Below, piece by piece: positions 20,804 to 23,243 of a DNA stretch of 23,243 nt. The DNA is from Bacillota bacterium (lineage in GTDB: Bacteria > Bacillota > Clostridia > Christensenellales > UBA1242), in NCBI GenBank assembly GCA_009780625.1, contig WQZR01000006.1, positions 1-23,243 on the forward strand. The letters are read 5' to 3'. A program made the position numbers and the translations under genes. The notes beneath the pieces were generated by a model that was not told the DNA's origin, made no database searches, and saw only the letters and a list, made by a program, of their open reading frames with translations. The stretch's first letter is position 1; each line of letters opens with the position of its first letter.

Positions 20804-22936
20804 TTACGTAAATGAACTAATATTGCCCGAACCGCTTGTGTTTCTAATTAAAAACTTGCTATCTGTAGGTTCTGCACCATGAATTCTCACAACACCTTCA
20901 CTCCAAACATTGTATCCAATAACATTGCTTATGTTTGGTAAATTGTTTCCTTCGAATTCAATTACTGCTCTTCTGGTCGAAACAAGAGCCAAATTAATTC
21001 TTCCAGATTGCGCTCTTATTATGCTTTCGTTTCTAAAATTGTTTATTCTTGCATCAACGTTTGCTCCACCAGTTGCCGTAACATCTATCAAAACTGTTGC
21101 CGCAATTTCTCTGATATTTAAACTTCCACCACTTATATTTGCTTCAAGTACTCCAACAAAATTACTTGCAGCAAGCACAGTGCCAACTGCATTTCCAGTG
21201 CCAGTTCTATCAACTGTTTCTGCTCTTCCATTAAAGTTCACTCTACCACTTCTTGTTTCAAGAATAATTTTAGAGTTTACATCCTCTGCCGATTGGCTTC
21301 TTGCGCTAAGAGAAATATTTCCGCTTGTTGTTCTGATTCTTAGATTATGTATTGTGTTTGCATTTCTTATATTGATATCACCGCTGTTTGCGTTTATAAA
21401 ACTTTCAGCATTTGTTGTCTGAATAAAATGTGTTACCGTAAGAGTTCCGTCTCCAGTTATCTCTGCATCCATTCTTCCAACAATTCTTCCAATTGTGATT
21501 TCCGCATCTTTGTTTCTTGTAAAGAACAAGCCGCCAACAACACTTCCAGAAACCCTACCTGCCGCTGCAACCTCAACTCTTTCATCTCTTAGAGGATTAT
21601 CATCAAAGCCCATATAACTAAAGCCACCAGCAATTGTTCCAAACGTCACATGGCTTGAATTGCTTCTAACAATAACTGCTCTTTCATTTGTGCTTACAAT
21701 AGCATCACCTAGAGTTACGTTTCCAGACTGCGTCACAATATCTGCTCTGTGGTTTATTCTTGCACGGGAAAGGTCAACGTGTCCAACACCATTAAAACTC
21801 ACAAAGTGTCTAATCTCAGTTCCAACAATAGTTATGTTTGTATCCCCAGCTCTTCTAAACAAAGCTCTTTCACCAGTGCTGTTTACTTCAAATCTTCCAA
21901 GCCTGTGATAAACCCTAGCCAATGTTGCAAGTTCGTCTTCCCATTCTCTAAGTTGACGAGACTGGTTTGTTGTTAACTGTCTTGATAACCTATCGCGAAC
22001 CGCTTCACTATCCATCAACGCCCAAGTGGAAGTTAGTCTAATAGTTCCATTTGCTCGGTTATAAGTCATACCTGCACTATCATATCTTGCCACAATTAAA
22101 TCCAACAACTCCCCTCTTCTTGCTGCAGTTGCCTCTGTAATAATAGGAGTAGTCATGTTCACATGACCTCTTTCTGTGTTGATTATAATTGACCTAGCAA
22201 ACGTTGTGTCGTCAAAGAATCTCTCATTAATAGCCACATGTAAAACACTGTTTCCATATGCCAAGAAACCCTCAGATTCGTTTAGAGTTATTGTCAATGT
22301 TCTTCCACGTGTTCCACTATTTACTGCAGACACTCTGAAAAGATTATCAAGAGGATTTAGTGTGTCAGATTTAAGAGTTTTAATTTCTTCATCTATTTCT
22401 TTAAGTCTTTCTGCCCAAAGTGTTTCATTGGCTGCTTTTGCCGCAAGGTCTCTAATATGACGGTCTCTGTTCCTTTCTGCAGTTGCAAGGTCTCTATCTC
22501 TTTTTGCTTCCATTGCACGTTCTGTTTCTCTTGTGTTTGCCAGTCCAAAAATTCTATCATTAAAAGAGATTGTGCTACGCCCAGTTGTTGAAGTTATGTT
22601 TACTGGAATTGCAATAACATTAATTATGATTGTATTAACAACAACATCATCACCATTTGTGATGTGCCATTCACCTGGCTTCAGTTTATTAATCCACTCA
22701 TCTTCCGCAACCTGTTCCGGGAGTGCAGAAAAGTTTAAAACCCTTCCGGTTTCAGTTGTGTTTAGCCTAGTTTCAGAATCTACCCTAGAAAACGGACTGT
22801 CCATTCCCCAAAGTCTTGCACGGTGTCCTGCAACAGAAAAGTTTCCAATAAACATTGCACCAATCAATAAAATACCGGCAACCAGCACCGCGATTAAAGC
22901 TATACCAACAATTTTTGCAATTGCAACAGGATTCAT
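20804..22936 (-). CDS. Membrane-anchored beta-rich surface protein with a charged coiled coil
   Basis: A 710-residue protein anchored by one N-terminal helix (about 5-32), with the rest outside. After a short strand-rich part (60-128) comes a highly charged helix (about 132-192, with ERNRDRHIRDLAAKAANE and EEIKTLKSD) that should form a coiled coil. From about 200 on it is beta-rich, with repeated short strands and many Asn, Thr, Gly and Ile residues. Examples are SGNVTLGDAIVST, TSSGNISLSARS-like turns (535-550) and SGRINLALVS. This pattern is typical of DUF4097-type adhesin-like beta-helices. A second charged helix interrupts it near 300-345. It lacks a lipobox and LPxTG. AAGGAAAG precedes ATG 22936. 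It is transcribed alone from the promoter at 22955-22982. The function is unknown; a surface or stalk-like role is inferred. Confidence 0.75.
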   Translation of the reverse strand: MNPVAIAKIVGIALIAVLVAGILLIGAMFIGNFSVAGHRARLWGMDSPFSRVDSETRLNTTETGRVLNFSALPEQVAEDEWINKLKPGEWHITNGDDVVVNTIIINVIAIPVNITSTTGRSTISFNDRIFGLANTRETERAMEAKRDRDLATAERNRDRHIRDLAAKAANETLWAERLKEIDEEIKTLKSDTLNPLDNLFRVSAVNSGTRGRTLTITLNESEGFLAYGNSVLHVAINERFFDDTTFARSIIINTERGHVNMTTPIITEATAARRGELLDLIVARYDSAGMTYNRANGTIRLTSTWALMDSEAVRDRLSRQLTTNQSRQLREWEDELATLARVYHRLGRFEVNSTGERALFRRAGDTNITIVGTEIRHFVSFNGVGHVDLSRARINHRADIVTQSGNVTLGDAIVSTNERAVIVRSNSSHVTFGTIAGGFSYMGFDDNPLRDERVEVAAAGRVSGSVVGGLFFTRNKDAEITIGRIVGRMDAEITGDGTLTVTHFIQTTNAESFINANSGDINIRNANTIHNLRIRTTSGNISLSARSQSAEDVNSKIILETRSGRVNFNGRAETVDRTGTGNAVGTVLAASNFVGVLEANISGGSLNIREIAATVLIDVTATGGANVDARINNFRNESIIRAQSGRINLALVSTRRAVIEFEGNNLPNISNVIGYNVWSEGVVRIHGAEPTDSKFLIRNTSGSGNISSFT

Positions 22937-22954
22937 CTTCTTTCCTTTGTTATA

Positions 22955-22982
22955 ATTCTACCTTTTTTGAATTTTTTATCAA
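22955..22982 (-). promoter_or_regulatory. Promoter of the 20804-22936 gene
   Basis: TTGATA (22977-22982), 16 nt, then TAGAAT (22955-22960), each one mismatch from consensus. The start is predicted near 22948, giving a short leader of about 12 nt that still holds the AAGGAAAG ribosome binding site. Confidence 0.6.
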
Positions 22983-23019
22983 AATAATATTCATTAGTTT
23001 TTTAAACATATATATAGGT

Positions 23020-23243
23020 ATGAAGCTTTTAATAAAACCAAATCACCCGTGCGTTGTAAAGATTTTTAGTCTAGAATTCTTTCTGGAAGCACATGAAGAA
23101 AAGATTATAAAAAATATAGAAAAAGTTTTTATCATAACCGCCTACCCAATGAATAAAAACGGTTTCGTCTTTTTACCAAATGCCGCAGAAATAAACCTAG
23201 AAAACAAAACCTCAACCAACCCTTCTTTTGTTAAACTCTCAGA
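23020..23243 (+). CDS. Start of an unknown plus-strand gene, cut by the window edge
   Basis: From ATG 23020 the frame stays open for 74 codons to the last base, while the other two plus-strand frames are blocked early. The peptide begins MKLLIKPNHPCVVKIFSLEF and continues with a charged helix (EAHEEKIIKNIEKV) and strands (FIITAYPM, GFVFLP). I recognise no family, and no signal peptide is seen. Ribosome binding is poor, with only AGG one base before the ATG, so the true start may differ. It would be divergent from the beta-rich surface gene with 83 bp between them. A minus-strand frame also runs in from the edge to a TAG at 23142, but it is shorter and lacks a terminator. Confidence 0.55.
   Translation, partial: MKLLIKPNHPCVVKIFSLEFFLEAHEEKIIKNIEKVFIITAYPMNKNGFVFLPNAAEINLENKTSTNPSFVKLS

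Noticed and set aside
20910..21422. 170-codon plus-strand frame opposite the beta-rich surface gene
   Set aside because: Its apparent hydrophobicity comes from the complement of Asn/Thr/Glu-rich codons; it has no initiation signals.
23142..23243. Minus-strand frame entering from the right edge and ending at TAG 23142
   Set aside because: Only 33 codons are visible, no terminator follows as it does for other genes here, and it conflicts with the longer plus-strand frame from 23020. Not fully excluded.
1..23243. CRISPR arrays, tRNA or rRNA genes, insertion sequences
   Set aside because: I saw no regularly spaced direct repeats, no tRNA-like arms, no transposase-like product and no terminal inverted repeats.

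Overview
The window looks like chromosomal DNA from a low-GC Gram-positive (Bacillota, Clostridia-like) bacterium. The signs are AT-rich intergenic DNA, strong GGAGG-type ribosome binding sites, sigma-A type promoters, short intrinsic terminators hugging stop codons, and Firmicutes-style RpoB and RpoC. I cannot place it more precisely. Nearly all genes lie on the minus strand. The exceptions are a zinc-ribbon membrane protein (1159-1578) and a truncated reading frame running off the right edge (from 23020).

Left part (1-1600): an unrecognised cytosolic protein, a stand-alone HicB-like protein with a perfect 22-bp palindrome at its promoter, and the convergent zinc-ribbon protein. No HicA toxin partner is visible.

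Accessory secreted block (1615-8660): two large secreted hydrolases, a zinc-dependent phospholipase C-like enzyme and a subtilisin-like S8 serine protease. They share a homologous C-terminal tail of about 300 residues made of GLUG-type repeats. Each is preceded by a small membrane-anchored exported protein: a one-pass protein before the phospholipase and a lipoprotein before the protease. The phospholipase has all the expected zinc ligands, but its predicted mature N-terminal Trp lies behind about 157 residues. It also carries a long hydrophobic insertion between two ligands. This suggests a pro-phospholipase and maturation-protease pair held at one site by matching tails. That is inference; the layout recalls Listeria PlcB and Mpl, with a different protease class. 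A small unknown gene with a perfect consensus promoter and almost no leader sits between them.

Housekeeping block (8752-16290): rpoB-rpoC as a two-gene operon. A perfect TTGACA-17-TATAAT promoter with an extended -10 precedes a leader of about 210 nt, and rplJL is not adjacent. RpoB starts at GTG 16067. Its rifampicin-binding segment departs from the normal consensus at positions known to give resistance.

Right part (16375-23243): two tandem paralogous GNAT-like acetyltransferases, the first with a promoter that implies a leaderless mRNA. Next come a 968-residue protein with a CvpA-like membrane domain and a huge acidic ectodomain, a 710-residue membrane-anchored beta-rich protein with a charged coiled coil, and the start of an unknown plus-strand gene. 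No tRNA, rRNA, insertion sequence, CRISPR array or replication origin was seen. All 14 complete genes stop at TAA or TAG, none at TGA.
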